Shown here: positions 51,192 through 60,116 of the stretch, piece by piece
Layout of the letters: each line of letters opens with the position of its first letter
Numbering within the stretch: the first letter of the stretch is position 1
Assembly: GCA_002421005.1 (NCBI GenBank)
Contig: DIJC01000019.1
Location: 44,308 to 108,307, forward strand
Reading direction: 5' to 3'
Source: Enterobacteriaceae bacterium UBA5654
GTDB lineage: Bacteria > Pseudomonadota > Gammaproteobacteria > Enterobacterales > Enterobacteriaceae
DNA: 64,000 nucleotides
Notes under the pieces: generated by a model
What the model saw: the letters and a program-made list of their open reading frames with translations, nothing else
Databases searched by the model: none
Told to the model about the DNA's origin: nothing
Translations under genes and position numbers: made by a program

Positions 51192-53330
51192 GTGAATATC
51201 ATAGCTATCATGGGGCCGCACGGGGTCTATTACAAAGATGAGCCGATTAAAGAACTTGAGAGTGCGCTTGAAGCGCAGGGGTTTAAATTAATCTGGCCGC
51301 AAAACAGTTCCGATCTGCTGAAGTTCATTGAGCACAACCCGCGCATTTGCGGCGTCATTTTCGACTGGGATGAGTATTCCGTTGATTTATGTAGCGAAAT
51401 TAACCAACTCAATGAATACCTCCCGCTGTATGCCTTTATCAATACTCACTCCACGATGGATGTCAGCGTCCACGATATGCGCATGGCGCTGTGGTTCTTT
51501 GAGTATTCGCTTGGGGTCGCTGAAGACATCGCTACCCGCATCCGGCAATACACCGGTGAGTATCTGGATAATATCACGCCGCCATTTACCAAAGCGCTGT
51601 TCAACTATGTCAAAGAGGGCAAATACACCTTCTGTACGCCCGGGCACATGGCGGGAACGGCCTATCAAAAAAGCCCCATCGGCTGCCTGTTTTATGATTT
51701 TTTCGGCGGCAATACGCTGAAGGCGGATGTCTCGATCTCCGTTACCGAGCTGGGATCGCTGCTCGATCATACCGGTCCGCATCTTGAGGCTGAAGAATAT
51801 ATCGCCCGCACTTTTGGCGCGGAGCAAAGCTATATGGTGACTAACGGCACCTCGACCTCCAATAAGATTGTCGGGATGTACGCCGCGCCGACCGGCAGCA
51901 CGCTGCTGATCGACCGTAACTGCCATAAATCGCTGGCGCATTTGCTGATGATGAGCGACGTTGTGCCGCTGTGGCTCAAGCCGACGCGCAACGCGCTGGG
52001 CATTCTTGGCGGTATCCCACGGCGCGAGTTTACCCGTGACAGCCTGGCCGCGAAGGTCGCCGCCACGCCGCAGGCGCAGTGGCCGGTACATGCGGTGATC
52101 ACAAACTCCACCTATGATGGCCTGCTGTATAACACCAACTGGATCAAGCAGACGCTGGATGTGCCGTCGATCCACTTTGACTCTGCCTGGGTGCCCTACA
52201 CCCATTTTCACCCGATTTATCAGGGCAAAAGCGGGATGAGCGGCGAGCGGGTGCCGGGGAAAGTGATTTTTGAAACGCAATCGACGCATAAAATGCTGGC
52301 TGCACTTTCGCAGGCGTCGCTGATCCACATTAAGGGTGATTACGACGAAGACACGTTTAACGAAGCTTTTATGATGCATACGTCCACCTCGCCGAGCTAT
52401 CCGATTGTCGCGTCAATTGAGACGGCGGCGGCAATGCTGCGCGGCAATCCGGGCAAAAGACTGATAAACCGCTCCGTCGAGCGAGCGTTGCATTTTCGTA
52501 AAGAGGTTCAGCGGCTGCGGGAGGAATCCGACGGCTGGTTCTTTGATATCTGGCAGCCGGAAGTGGTGGATGAAGCCGAATGTTGGCCGGTGGCGCCCGG
52601 TGAGGACTGGCACGGCTTTAACGACGCCGATGCCGATCATATGTTTCTCGATCCGGTAAAAGTGACCATTCTGACGCCGGGGATGGATGAGCAGGGCCAT
52701 ATGAGCGAGGAGGGGATCCCCGCCGCGCTGGTGGCGAAATTCCTCGACGAACGCGGTGTGGTGGTGGAGAAAACCGGACCCTATAACCTGCTGTTTCTGT
52801 TCAGTATCGGCATTGATAAAACCCGGGCGATGGGATTATTGCGCGGCCTGACCGAGTTCAAGCGCGCCTACGATCTGAATTTGCGGGTGAAAAATATGCT
52901 CCCCGATCTGTATGCTGAAGATCCCGATTTCTACCGCAATATGCGCATTCAGGATCTGGCGCAGGGCATTCACCGACTGATCCGCCAACACGATCTTTCC
53001 CGCCTGATGCTGCGTGCGTTTGACGTGCTGCCGGAGATGGTGATGACGCCGCACCAGGCGTGGCAACAGCAAATTAAAGGCGATGTGGAAACTATCGAAC
53101 TGGAGAAACTGGTCGGCCGCGTTTCCGCCAATATGATCCTGCCCTACCCGCCGGGCGTGCCGCTGCTGATGCCGGGCGAAATGATCACCGAAGAAAGCCG
53201 CGCCGTACTCGACTTTTTGCTGATGCTCTGTTCTGTAGGCCGCCATTACCCCGGCTTCGAAACCGATATTCACGGCGCGAAGCGTGATGAAGATGGGGTT
53301 TACCGGGTGAGAGTCTTAAAAAGCGTGTGA
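51192..53330 (+). CDS. ldcC: Constitutive lysine decarboxylase
   Basis: PLP-dependent decamer of the Orn/Lys/Arg decarboxylase family; converts lysine to cadaverine and CO2. The 712-residue protein has the N-terminal wing (response-regulator-like) domain, the CTPGHMAGTAYQKSPIG segment and the PLP lysine in ETQSTHKMLAALSQ. I call it ldcC and not cadA because of its position next to accA and yaeR; no cadB or cadC is present. The start codon is GTG after AGGAGG, one residue shorter than the E. coli protein. Confidence 0.95.
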   Translation: MNIIAIMGPHGVYYKDEPIKELESALEAQGFKLIWPQNSSDLLKFIEHNPRICGVIFDWDEYSVDLCSEINQLNEYLPLYAFINTHSTMDVSVHDMRMALWFFEYSLGVAEDIATRIRQYTGEYLDNITPPFTKALFNYVKEGKYTFCTPGHMAGTAYQKSPIGCLFYDFFGGNTLKADVSISVTELGSLLDHTGPHLEAEEYIARTFGAEQSYMVTNGTSTSNKIVGMYAAPTGSTLLIDRNCHKSLAHLLMMSDVVPLWLKPTRNALGILGGIPRREFTRDSLAAKVAATPQAQWPVHAVITNSTYDGLLYNTNWIKQTLDVPSIHFDSAWVPYTHFHPIYQGKSGMSGERVPGKVIFETQSTHKMLAALSQASLIHIKGDYDEDTFNEAFMMHTSTSPSYPIVASIETAAAMLRGNPGKRLINRSVERALHFRKEVQRLREESDGWFFDIWQPEVVDEAECWPVAPGEDWHGFNDADADHMFLDPVKVTILTPGMDEQGHMSEEGIPAALVAKFLDERGVVVEKTGPYNLLFLFSIGIDKTRAMGLLRGLTEFKRAYDLNLRVKNMLPDLYAEDPDFYRNMRIQDLAQGIHRLIRQHDLSRLMLRAFDVLPEMVMTPHQAWQQQIKGDVETIELEKLVGRVSANMILPYPPGVPLLMPGEMITEESRAVLDFLLMLCSVGRHYPGFETDIHGAKRDEDGVYRVRVLKSV

Positions 53331-53388
53331 GCGCTTGCACAGGTAATGTCGCGGCAGTAACGTGCTGGCATAGATCAAGGAGAAAATT

Positions 53389-53778
53389 ATGCTGGGTTTA
53401 AAACAAGTTCATCATATTGCGATTATCGCCACCGACTATGCCAAAAGTAAGGCATTTTACTGCGATATTCTCGGTTTTACGCTCCAGGGAGAGTTCTATC
53501 GGGCAGAGCGCGATTCGTGGAAGGGCGATCTGGCGCTCAACGGCCACTATGTGATCGAACTTTTTTCGTTTCCCTTTCCGCCCGCCCGTCCCAGCCGCCC
53601 GGAAGCCTGCGGCCTGCGCCATCTGGCGTTCAGCGTGGAAGATATCGACCAGGCGGTGGCGCATCTTGAAGCCCACGGTGTAGCCTGTGAAGCGATCCGT
53701 ATCGATCCTTTCACCGACAGGCGTTTTACTTTTTTCAACGATCCTGACGGCCTGCCGCTGGAGCTTTATCAGCAGTAA
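53389..53778 (+). CDS. yaeR: VOC family (glyoxalase-like) protein YaeR
   Basis: A 129-residue single-module vicinal-oxygen-chelate protein. It contains the metal-binding candidates of this fold: histidine in KQVHHIAI near the N-terminus, glutamate in YVIELFSF, histidine in LRHLAFSV and glutamate in LPLELYQQ at the end. The four fit a divalent-metal site like that of glyoxalase I, but the substrate is unknown. AAGGAG precedes the ATG; a terminator-like hairpin follows and separates it from tilS. Confidence 0.92.
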   Translation: MLGLKQVHHIAIIATDYAKSKAFYCDILGFTLQGEFYRAERDSWKGDLALNGHYVIELFSFPFPPARPSRPEACGLRHLAFSVEDIDQAVAHLEAHGVACEAIRIDPFTDRRFTFFNDPDGLPLELYQQ

Positions 53779-53795
53779 CGCTTGCCTATTCCCCT

Positions 53796-53826
53796 GTTGC
53801 CCGGTAACTTTCCGGGCAACATTTTC
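53796..53826 (+). terminator. Terminator between yaeR and tilS
   Basis: GTTGCCCGG and CCGGGCAAC form a perfect 9-bp stem with a 7-base loop, followed by ATTTT. Its position also argues against tilS beginning before about 53830. Confidence 0.8.
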
Positions 53827-53841
53827 AGAGTCAAACCGATC

Positions 53842-55146
53842 ATGAACGCGCCTGCTATTGCTCATTCCCTTCATCCGCACCGCCAGTTTCTGATTGCCTT
53901 TAGCGGCGGTCTTGATTCCACGGTTTTGCTGCATCAGATGGTGTGCTGGCGCGCGCACTCGCCGGAAATTTCTCTGCGTGCCATTCATATTCATCACGGC
54001 ATCAGCCCTTTCGCCGATGACTGGGTGGCGCACTGTCAGCAGATCTGCCAGCAGTGGCAGGTGCCGCTGGTCGTGATGCGGGTGACGCTCCCTGATGAAG
54101 GTCTGGGAACGGAAGCACACGCCAGACAGGCGCGCTATCAGGCATTCCGCGAGGCGCTGCTGCCGGGAGAAGTGCTGCTGACGGCGCAGCATCTTGACGA
54201 TCAAAGCGAAACGTTTCTGCTGGCGCTCAAGCGCGGTAGCGGTCCGGCGGGGCTGTCCGCGATGCCGCGCGTGTCGGCATTCGCCGGAACGCACTTGATC
54301 CGCCCGCTGCTGTCCGAGTCGCGTGAAACGCTCACCCGCTGGGCAGCACGTCATGCATTAAGCTGGATTGAAGACGAAAGTAATCAGGACGCGGCCTACG
54401 ATCGCAATTTCCTGCGTCTGCAAGTTTTACCGCTGCTGAACGCCCGCTGGGCGCATTTTGCGCAGGCGACGGCGCGCAGCGCGGAACTGTGCGCTGAACA
54501 GGAACAGTTGCTGGATGAATTACTTGGCGATGAGCTGCGGACGCGGATGGACGATCGGGGCGCGCTGGCGATTTTACCGCTGGTCGATAAAAGCCCGGTG
54601 TATCGTGCGGCGCTTCTGCGACGCTGGCTGGCCCACTGTGGTGCGCCGATGCCGTCGCGCGAGATGCTGACGCGGCTGTGGGATGAAGTCGCCCTGGCGC
54701 GTGAAGATGCAACGCCCTGCCTGCGAATGGGCGCATTTGAAATTCGCCGTTATCAGCAGAGATTACACTGGATCGCGCGACGACCGGGGCAGGGGGACAA
54801 CGTTTTCGCCTGGCAGGATCTTCGTCAGCCGCTGCCGTTGCCGGATGGGCTGGGCCGTTTATCGCTGGTGGCCGGAGGCACGCTGCGCTTGCCACAGCCA
54901 GGCGAAGCCGTTTCGGTGCGCTTTACGGCCAGCGGACTGGTGCATATCATTGGGCGCAATGGCGGGCGCAAGCTGAAAAAAATCTGGCAGGAACTGGGCG
55001 TGGCTCCGTGGCTGCGCGACACTACGCCGCTGCTTTTTTATGGCGAAACGCTGGTGGCAGCGGCGGGCTATTTTATTACCCGCGAAGGCTGGACCGATGG
55101 TGATGATGGCGTAACGCTGGTGCTTAGCAAGGAAAGCGTCGGGTAG
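53842..55146 (+). CDS. tilS: tRNA(Ile)-lysidine synthetase
   Basis: Attaches lysine to the wobble cytidine of the CAU anticodon of a minor tRNA(Ile), changing its decoding from AUG to AUA; essential. The 434-residue protein has the N-type ATP pyrophosphatase P-loop SGGLDST, HIHHG, and a C-terminal domain with GRNGGRKLKKIWQELGVAPWLRD. The start at 53842 (MNAPAIAHSLHPH) gives nearly the E. coli length (432); the upstream part of the frame contains a terminator hairpin. The N-terminal 20 residues and the middle region are the least conserved. Confidence 0.93.
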   Translation: MNAPAIAHSLHPHRQFLIAFSGGLDSTVLLHQMVCWRAHSPEISLRAIHIHHGISPFADDWVAHCQQICQQWQVPLVVMRVTLPDEGLGTEAHARQARYQAFREALLPGEVLLTAQHLDDQSETFLLALKRGSGPAGLSAMPRVSAFAGTHLIRPLLSESRETLTRWAARHALSWIEDESNQDAAYDRNFLRLQVLPLLNARWAHFAQATARSAELCAEQEQLLDELLGDELRTRMDDRGALAILPLVDKSPVYRAALLRRWLAHCGAPMPSREMLTRLWDEVALAREDATPCLRMGAFEIRRYQQRLHWIARRPGQGDNVFAWQDLRQPLPLPDGLGRLSLVAGGTLRLPQPGEAVSVRFTASGLVHIIGRNGGRKLKKIWQELGVAPWLRDTTPLLFYGETLVAAAGYFITREGWTDGDDGVTLVLSKESVG

Positions 55147-55164
55147 CGCAAGGCTTACCCGACG
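55137..55164. terminator. Hairpin between convergent tilS and rof
   Basis: CGTCGGGTA and TACCCGACG form a perfect 9-bp inverted repeat with a 10-base loop. The first arm contains the tilS stop codon. Probably a shared terminator; the pattern resembles short repetitive extragenic elements of enterobacteria. Confidence 0.6.
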
Positions 55165-55175
55165 AAGAGGAGGGA

Positions 55176-55436
55176 TCAGGATTCGCTGACGACCACCGTA
55201 CCGATATCCGGGTGGCTGAAGCTGGTAATTTTATCGAGACGTAGTTCACGGTTGGCACCGGACGCCTCAACAACCAGATACTCGACGTTTTTGCGCGAGA
55301 CTAAATCAGCGGCTTTCGCCTTCAGGACTTCACCGTCTTTAAGTTCCAGCGTCAGTAAAAGATGATGCTGGCAGGCGAGCTCGAGATTGTCATAGTCATC
55401 GCAATTGATGGGTTGATACGTTTCATTCATTGACAT
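55176..55436 (-). CDS. rof: Rho-binding antiterminator Rof
   Basis: Small Sm-like protein that binds Rho and inhibits Rho-dependent termination. The 86-residue protein (MSMNETYQPINCDDYDNLEL ...) is nearly identical to the E. coli one, with the conserved LRLDKITSFSHPDIGTVVV end. The ATG at 55436 is preferred because GGTGAG lies five bases before it; an ATG two codons later (55430) would give the 84-residue form. The start overlaps the yaeP end, so the two are translationally coupled. Confidence 0.93.
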   Translation of the reverse strand: MSMNETYQPINCDDYDNLELACQHHLLLTLELKDGEVLKAKAADLVSRKNVEYLVVEASGANRELRLDKITSFSHPDIGTVVVSES

Positions 55437-55623
55437 AATCGCTCACCAGTAAGTTTGCGGCAGCATACGCCGCCTTTTCTCTGACCGACTCTGAAAGGGC
55501 ATCATCCGCAGCCATTTCATTGAGCACTTTAAGCACGCAACCCAGCGCGTCCGGGATATACCCTAAATCTCCGCTGGCGATTTCAGCATACCGCTTGCGT
55601 ATTAACTCACAATATTGTTCCAC
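55423..55623 (-). CDS. yaeP: UPF0253 family protein YaeP
   Basis: Conserved 66-residue protein of unknown function, found upstream of rof in enterobacteria. The start is GTG at 55623, five bases after a perfect AGGAGG, giving MEQYCELIRKRYAEIASGDLGY; a reading from an ATG five codons upstream would cover the ribosome-binding site itself. No signal peptide or membrane segment. Its linkage with rof suggests a joint role, but nothing in the sequence shows one. Confidence 0.9.
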   Translation of the reverse strand: MEQYCELIRKRYAEIASGDLGYIPDALGCVLKVLNEMAADDALSESVREKAAYAAANLLVSDYVNE

Positions 55624-55696
55624 ATTCCCTCCTGTCAATGCTCTGACTTCATCGTGGATGCAAGTTTAAGCCTACGAAGATAACCCCTGTTTAGCA

Positions 55697-55719
55697 AGGT
55701 GACTATACCATAGTCACCT
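55697..55719. promoter_or_regulatory. Perfect palindrome upstream of yaeP
   Basis: AGGTGACTAT-ACC-ATAGTCACCT is a 23-base inverted repeat with 10-bp arms. On the minus strand it contains TGGTATAGT, an extended -10 element that could drive yaeP-rof. An operator or a leader hairpin are both possible. Confidence 0.55.
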
Positions 55720-55819
55720 AAGCAATATCAGCAGGATGAGCGCTCGCAGACGTAACTGACCGCAGCGTTTTGATCGCAATTTCGCTACAATGAGACCTAA
55801 TTTGTGAAGGAGTAGTTTC

Positions 55820-56365
55820 ATGGCGCTGAAAGCGACAATTTATAAAGCGGTGGTTAATGTGGCCGACATGGACCGTCATCAGTATCTTGATGCGACCCTG
55901 ACCCTGGCCCGCCATCCCTCTGAAACGCAGGAGCGCATGATGCTGCGGCTGCTGGCGTGGATCAAATATGCCAATGAGCGATTGCAGTTTACCCGAGGGC
56001 TGAGCGCTGAAGATGAGCCGGAAGCCTGGCTGCGCAACGATCATCTGGGCATTGATTTATGGATCGAGCTGGGCCTGCCGGACGAGCGGCGGGTGAAAAA
56101 AGCCTGCTCGCAGTCCGCTGAAGTGGCGCTGTTTACCTACAACAGCCGGGCGGCTGAAATCTGGTGGCAGCAGAACCAGAGTAAGCTGGCCTCGTTCAAA
56201 AATCTCAGCATCTGGTATCTTGACGATGCACAGCTTGCGCAGCTAAGCGCGTTTGCCGCTCGCACGATGACGCTACAGGCCACGATTCAGGAAGGGGCAA
56301 TCTGGCTCTCTGATGATGAGAATAATCTGGAAATCAATCTCACTGCCTGGCAGCAGCCCGCATGA
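55820..56365 (+). CDS. yaeQ: YaeQ family protein
   Basis: A 181-residue cytoplasmic protein, once reported as a suppressor of a transcription-elongation (rfaH) defect, a claim later disputed; its fold resembles a PD-(D/E)xK nuclease without a proven activity. MALKATIYKAVVNVADMDRHQYLDATLTLARHPSET begins the sequence and LRNDHLGIDLWIELGLPDERRVKKA is the nuclease-like core. It follows GAAGGAG and overlaps arfB by four bases (ATGA). Confidence 0.94.
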   Translation: MALKATIYKAVVNVADMDRHQYLDATLTLARHPSETQERMMLRLLAWIKYANERLQFTRGLSAEDEPEAWLRNDHLGIDLWIELGLPDERRVKKACSQSAEVALFTYNSRAAEIWWQQNQSKLASFKNLSIWYLDDAQLAQLSAFAARTMTLQATIQEGAIWLSDDENNLEINLTAWQQPA

Positions 56366-56784
56366 TTAGGATCTCCGGCAGCGTTGCTATCAGCGAAGAC
56401 GAATTCACTATTACGGCGATCCGCGCCCAGGGCGCAGGCGGGCAAAACGTGAATAAAACCTCAACGGCGATCCATTTGCGTTTTGACATTCGGGCTTCAG
56501 GGCTGCCAGATTATTACAAAGAGCGTCTGCTGGCAGCCAGCCATCATCTGATCACCGATGACGGTACGATTATTATCAAATCGCAGGAGCACCGCACGCA
56601 GGAGATGAACCGGGAGGCGGCTATTGCCCGACTGGTTTCGGTGATCCAGGAACTGACGGTGGTGCAAAAAAGCCGCCGACCGACGCGGCCTACTCGCGCC
56701 TCTAAAGAGCGTCGTCTGGCCGCGAAAGCGCAAAAATCTACGGTGAAGGCGCTACGTGGAAAACCAGGGCGCTCAGCGGATTAA
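56362..56784 (+). CDS. arfB: Alternative ribosome-rescue factor ArfB (peptidyl-tRNA hydrolase)
   Basis: Releases peptides from ribosomes stalled on mRNA without a stop codon. The 140-residue protein carries the release-factor GGQ motif in AQGAGGQNVNKTSTAIHLRF and a basic C-terminal tail (KSRRPTRPTRASKERRLAAKAQKS ...) that enters the empty mRNA channel. It overlaps yaeQ by four bases, and nlpE follows after 34 bases. Confidence 0.97.
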   Translation: MIRISGSVAISEDEFTITAIRAQGAGGQNVNKTSTAIHLRFDIRASGLPDYYKERLLAASHHLITDDGTIIIKSQEHRTQEMNREAAIARLVSVIQELTVVQKSRRPTRPTRASKERRLAAKAQKSTVKALRGKPGRSAD

Positions 56785-56818
56785 TCATGAGGATGACAAA
56801 AATGATAAGGAACCCGCA

Positions 56819-57517
56819 GTGAAAAAAGCGATAGTAGCCGCCGTGGCGGCGTGGGCGCTCGTCGCGCTCATCGGCTGTAATCACCGCACCGACGCGGAAG
56901 CGTTGCAGCCCACTCAGGTCGCAGAGCTGAAACCCATGCAGCAAAGCTGGCGCGGCGTACTGCCCTGTGCCGATTGTGAAGGGATTGAAACCTCTTTATT
57001 TCTGGAAAAAGACGGCACCTGGGTGATGAATTCGCACTATCTGGGCACGTCGCAGAAAAACGCATCTTTTGCTTCTTACGGGACGTGGGCGCGTACCGCC
57101 GATAAGCTGGTGCTGACTGATAATCAGGGCGAAAAATCTTACTTCCATGCCAAAGGTGAAGCGCTGGAAATGCTCGACCGCGACGGTAATCCCATTACCT
57201 CGCAGTTTAACTACACGCTGGAGCCTGTCTCCGCCAGCCTGCCCGTAACGCCGATGGCGATGCGCGGGATGTTTAGCAATAAGCCAGGGACTGCGACATT
57301 TACCGATTGTGCGACCGGGAAAAAGGTGGCGGTCAGCCGCAATAGTCAGCTTGAGCAGGATTATGCCCTGGCCGGAGGCACAGAGGGCAGGCCGTTACTG
57401 CTGATGGTGGAAGGGCATTTCTCGCTTAAAACCGATCCGGCGACCGGGGTGAAGGAAAAAATCCTGATGGCGGATAGCAAAGCGAAATTTGTACCGGGAA
57501 AAGGGTGTGACGATTAA
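56819..57517 (+). CDS. nlpE: Outer-membrane lipoprotein NlpE (Cpx activator)
   Basis: Sensor lipoprotein that activates the Cpx response when surface adhesion or lipoprotein trafficking is disturbed. The 232-residue precursor has a lipobox ending LIGC, the N-terminal CxxC in PCADCEG and a second cysteine pair (TDCATG and GKGCDD) whose disulfide state signals redox stress in E. coli. The start is GTG at 56819, after AAGGA. The C-terminal domain is less conserved than the N-terminal one. degP, a Cpx target, lies in the same window. Confidence 0.95.
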   Translation: MKKAIVAAVAAWALVALIGCNHRTDAEALQPTQVAELKPMQQSWRGVLPCADCEGIETSLFLEKDGTWVMNSHYLGTSQKNASFASYGTWARTADKLVLTDNQGEKSYFHAKGEALEMLDRDGNPITSQFNYTLEPVSASLPVTPMAMRGMFSNKPGTATFTDCATGKKVAVSRNSQLEQDYALAGGTEGRPLLLMVEGHFSLKTDPATGVKEKILMADSKAKFVPGKGCDD

Positions 57518-57538
57518 ATCATGCAGGGTTGAAAGGTA

Positions 57539-57577
57539 CTGCGCCATCAGCGATAAACGCGGATGGCGCAGGCTTTT
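57539..57577. terminator. Hairpin between convergent nlpE and proS
   Basis: CTGCGCCATC and GATGGCGCAG form a perfect 10-bp stem with a 13-base loop; GCTTTT follows on the plus strand. Confidence 0.75.
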
Positions 57578-57580
57578 GCG

Positions 57581-59299
57581 TTAGCCTTTAATGGCTTTCA
57601 CCAGATAGTTCACGATGTCACCGGTTTTAATCAGCTCTTTCTCACCGTTACGACGGTATTTGTATTCGATATCGTCGTTGTCGAGGTTACGGTCGCCCAG
57701 CACGATGGTGTGCGGGATACCGATCAGCTCCATATCCGCGAACATAACGCCAGGACGCTCTTTACGGTCGTCCATCAGCACTTCAATACCCTGCGCGCGC
57801 AGTTCAGCGTACAGTTTTTCCGCCAGTTCCTGCACGCGGAAGGATTTGTGCATGTTCATCGGCAGGATCGCCACCTGGAACGGCGCGATGGCGTCAGGCC
57901 ACACGATACCGCGATCGTCGTTGTTCTGCTCAATAGCGGCCGCGACCACGCGCGTTACCCCGATACCGTAGCATCCCATGGTCAGGATCTGATTACGACC
58001 ATCTTCGCCCTGAACAGACGCTTTCAGCGCTTCAGAGTATTTGGTGCCGAGCTGGAAGATGTGGCCAACTTCGATGCCGCGCTTGATGAGCAGCGTCCCC
58101 TGACCGTCCGGGCTGGGATCGCCCGCCACCACGTTACGGATATCGGCGACTTCCGGCGTTGCAACATCGCGATCCCAGTTAATACCGAAATAGTGTTTAC
58201 CGTCGATGTTAGCGCCAGCGGCAAAATCGCTCATTACTGCCACGGTACGGTCAACGATCACCGGAATCGGCATATTGACCGGGCCAAGAGAGCCAGGACC
58301 TGCCTGCACCAGCGCGCGGATTTCTTCTTCGGTTGCGAAAGTCAGCGGGCTGGCAACCTGCGGCAGTTTTTCCGCTTTCACTTCGTTCAGCTCGTGATCG
58401 CCACGAACCAGCAGGGCAATCAGCGGGTGGCTGTTTCCTTCAACCGCTTTCACTAGCAGGGTTTTGACGGTTTTTTCAATCGGCAGATTGAACTGCTCAA
58501 CCAGCTCGGCGATGGTTTTGGCGTCAGGCGTATCAACCAGCGTCATCTCCAGCGTCGCGGCAGCGCGCGGCGTTTTCGGCGCTACGGCTTCGGCGAATTC
58601 AATGTTAGCCGCAAAGTCTGAAGAGTCAGAGAAGATCACATCATCTTCACCGCTCTGCGCCAGCACCTGGAATTCATGAGAAGCGTTACCGCCGATGGAG
58701 CCGGTGTCAGCCTGTACCGCACGGAAATCCAGCCCCATACGGCTGAAGATTTTACTGTAGGCGGCATACATCGCGTCGTAAGTTTCCTGCAATGATTCCT
58801 GCGAGGTATGGAAAGAGTAAGCGTCTTTCATCAGGAATTCACGCGAGCGCATAACGCCAAAACGCGGGCGCACTTCGTCACGAAACTTTGTCTGGATCTG
58901 GAAGAAGTTCAACGGTAGCTGCTTGTAAGAGTTCAGCTCATTGCGGATCAGATCGGTGATCACTTCTTCGTGAGTCGGGCCGAGAACGAACGGACGCTCG
59001 CCACGGTCAACGAAACGCAGCAGTTCCGGGCCGTACTGCTCCCAACGACCGCTCTCCAGCCACAGATCGGCTGGCTGAACGACTGGCATCGACACCTCGA
59101 TTGCACCGGCGTTATTCATTTCTTCACGCACGATATTTTCGACTTTTTTCAGGACGCGCAGACCGGTCGGCAGCCAGGTATATAACCCGGAGGCCAGCTT
59201 GCGGATCATCCCGGCGCGCAGCATCAGCTGGTGGCTGATAACCTCGGCATCGGCAGGTGTCTCCTTCAGAGTGGAGAGCAGATATTGGCTAGTACGCAT
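57581..59299 (-). CDS. proS: Prolyl-tRNA synthetase
   Basis: Class II synthetase, bacterial type with an editing domain inserted between motifs 2 and 3 that clears Ala-tRNA(Pro). The 572-residue protein has TWLPTGLRVLKKVE, motif 2 around QTKFRDEVRPRFGVMRSREFLMKDAYSFH, and motif 3 in CYGIGVTRVVAAAIEQ. The start MRTSQYLLSTLKETPADAEV at 59299 matches the family; 18 more codons are open upstream across a leader hairpin. It is monocistronic. Confidence 0.97.
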   Translation of the reverse strand: MRTSQYLLSTLKETPADAEVISHQLMLRAGMIRKLASGLYTWLPTGLRVLKKVENIVREEMNNAGAIEVSMPVVQPADLWLESGRWEQYGPELLRFVDRGERPFVLGPTHEEVITDLIRNELNSYKQLPLNFFQIQTKFRDEVRPRFGVMRSREFLMKDAYSFHTSQESLQETYDAMYAAYSKIFSRMGLDFRAVQADTGSIGGNASHEFQVLAQSGEDDVIFSDSSDFAANIEFAEAVAPKTPRAAATLEMTLVDTPDAKTIAELVEQFNLPIEKTVKTLLVKAVEGNSHPLIALLVRGDHELNEVKAEKLPQVASPLTFATEEEIRALVQAGPGSLGPVNMPIPVIVDRTVAVMSDFAAGANIDGKHYFGINWDRDVATPEVADIRNVVAGDPSPDGQGTLLIKRGIEVGHIFQLGTKYSEALKASVQGEDGRNQILTMGCYGIGVTRVVAAAIEQNNDDRGIVWPDAIAPFQVAILPMNMHKSFRVQELAEKLYAELRAQGIEVLMDDRKERPGVMFADMELIGIPHTIVLGDRNLDNDDIEYKYRRNGEKELIKTGDIVNYLVKAIKG

Positions 59300-59328
59300 G
59301 TTGTTACGGTTCCAGTTGGACGATCGAA

Positions 59329-59347
59329 CAGGCTCAACGCGAGCCTG
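59329..59347 (-). promoter_or_regulatory. Leader hairpin of proS
   Basis: CAGGCTC and GAGCCTG form a perfect 7-bp stem with a 5-base loop, about 30 bases before the proS start codon, downstream of a TTGACA-containing promoter-like region. It may affect proS translation or mRNA stability. Confidence 0.45.
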
Positions 59348-59408
59348 AGACAAAAAAGTGATTTAGTTTACCAGCGAGAAGGGGATGTCAAAAGAGAAGG
59401 GTGCGAAA

Positions 59409-60116
59409 TTAGCGGGGTTCAAGCGCAAAGACTTCAAAACCGGCATTCGTCACGCGCCAGCGCACGTTAAAATCGTGCAGCCAGACGGCATACGTTTTTC
59501 CTGCCTCTTCACCTTTGCGGTAGGCCGGGCGCGGATCCTGAGCTAAAACTTCGCGGATGAAGGTGCTTAACTGCGGATAACGCCCTTCCAGCGTCGCAAG
59601 TTGCTTTGCCACCTCTTCACTAAAACTGACGTTCATTTCTGCATCGGGCGCGTGTTGCGCGTAGCTGGCGGTCGCGTCCGCAAGCGATTCTGCAAACGGC
59701 AGATAGGGTTTGATATCAATGACCGGCGTTCCGTCAACCAGATCCAGACTGCCCAGTTTCAGGATGACGTTTTCTTTCTGGCAGACAATCTCTTTCAGTT
59801 CGACCAGCGACATACCCACGGGATTCGGGCGAAAGGTGGAGCGGGTCGCAAAAACGCCCATTCTGGCGTTGCCGCCAAGCCGGGGAGGGCGCACGGTTGG
59901 CCGCCAGCCGCCTTCCATCGTCTGGTGGAAAACAAAAATAACCCACAGATGGCTAAATGCTTCCAGGCCGCGCACCGCGTCGGCCTGGTTGTAAGGTGCC
60001 AGCAGGTGAAGCTCGCCGGTGGCGCTTTTCACCAGACCAGGCTGGCGCGGAACGGCAAACTTTTCTTTATAAGGTGAGCGGATAACGCCTATCTGCTCAA
60101 ACTGAAAAGCACTCAT
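59409..60116 (-). CDS. trmO: tRNA (N6-threonylcarbamoyladenosine(37)-N6)-methyltransferase TrmO
   Basis: Methylates t6A37 of tRNA(Thr) using SAM, making m6t6A. The 235-residue protein (formerly YaeB or TsaA) has the UPF0066 beta-barrel start FEQIGVIRSPYKEKFAVPRQPG and the conserved TRSTFRPNPVGMSLVEL and DLVDGTPVIDIKPYLP blocks. It overlaps the end of rcsF by four bases (ATGA), so the two form an operon. Confidence 0.95.
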   Translation of the reverse strand: MSAFQFEQIGVIRSPYKEKFAVPRQPGLVKSATGELHLLAPYNQADAVRGLEAFSHLWVIFVFHQTMEGGWRPTVRPPRLGGNARMGVFATRSTFRPNPVGMSLVELKEIVCQKENVILKLGSLDLVDGTPVIDIKPYLPFAESLADATASYAQHAPDAEMNVSFSEEVAKQLATLEGRYPQLSTFIREVLAQDPRPAYRKGEEAGKTYAVWLHDFNVRWRVTNAGFEVFALEPR

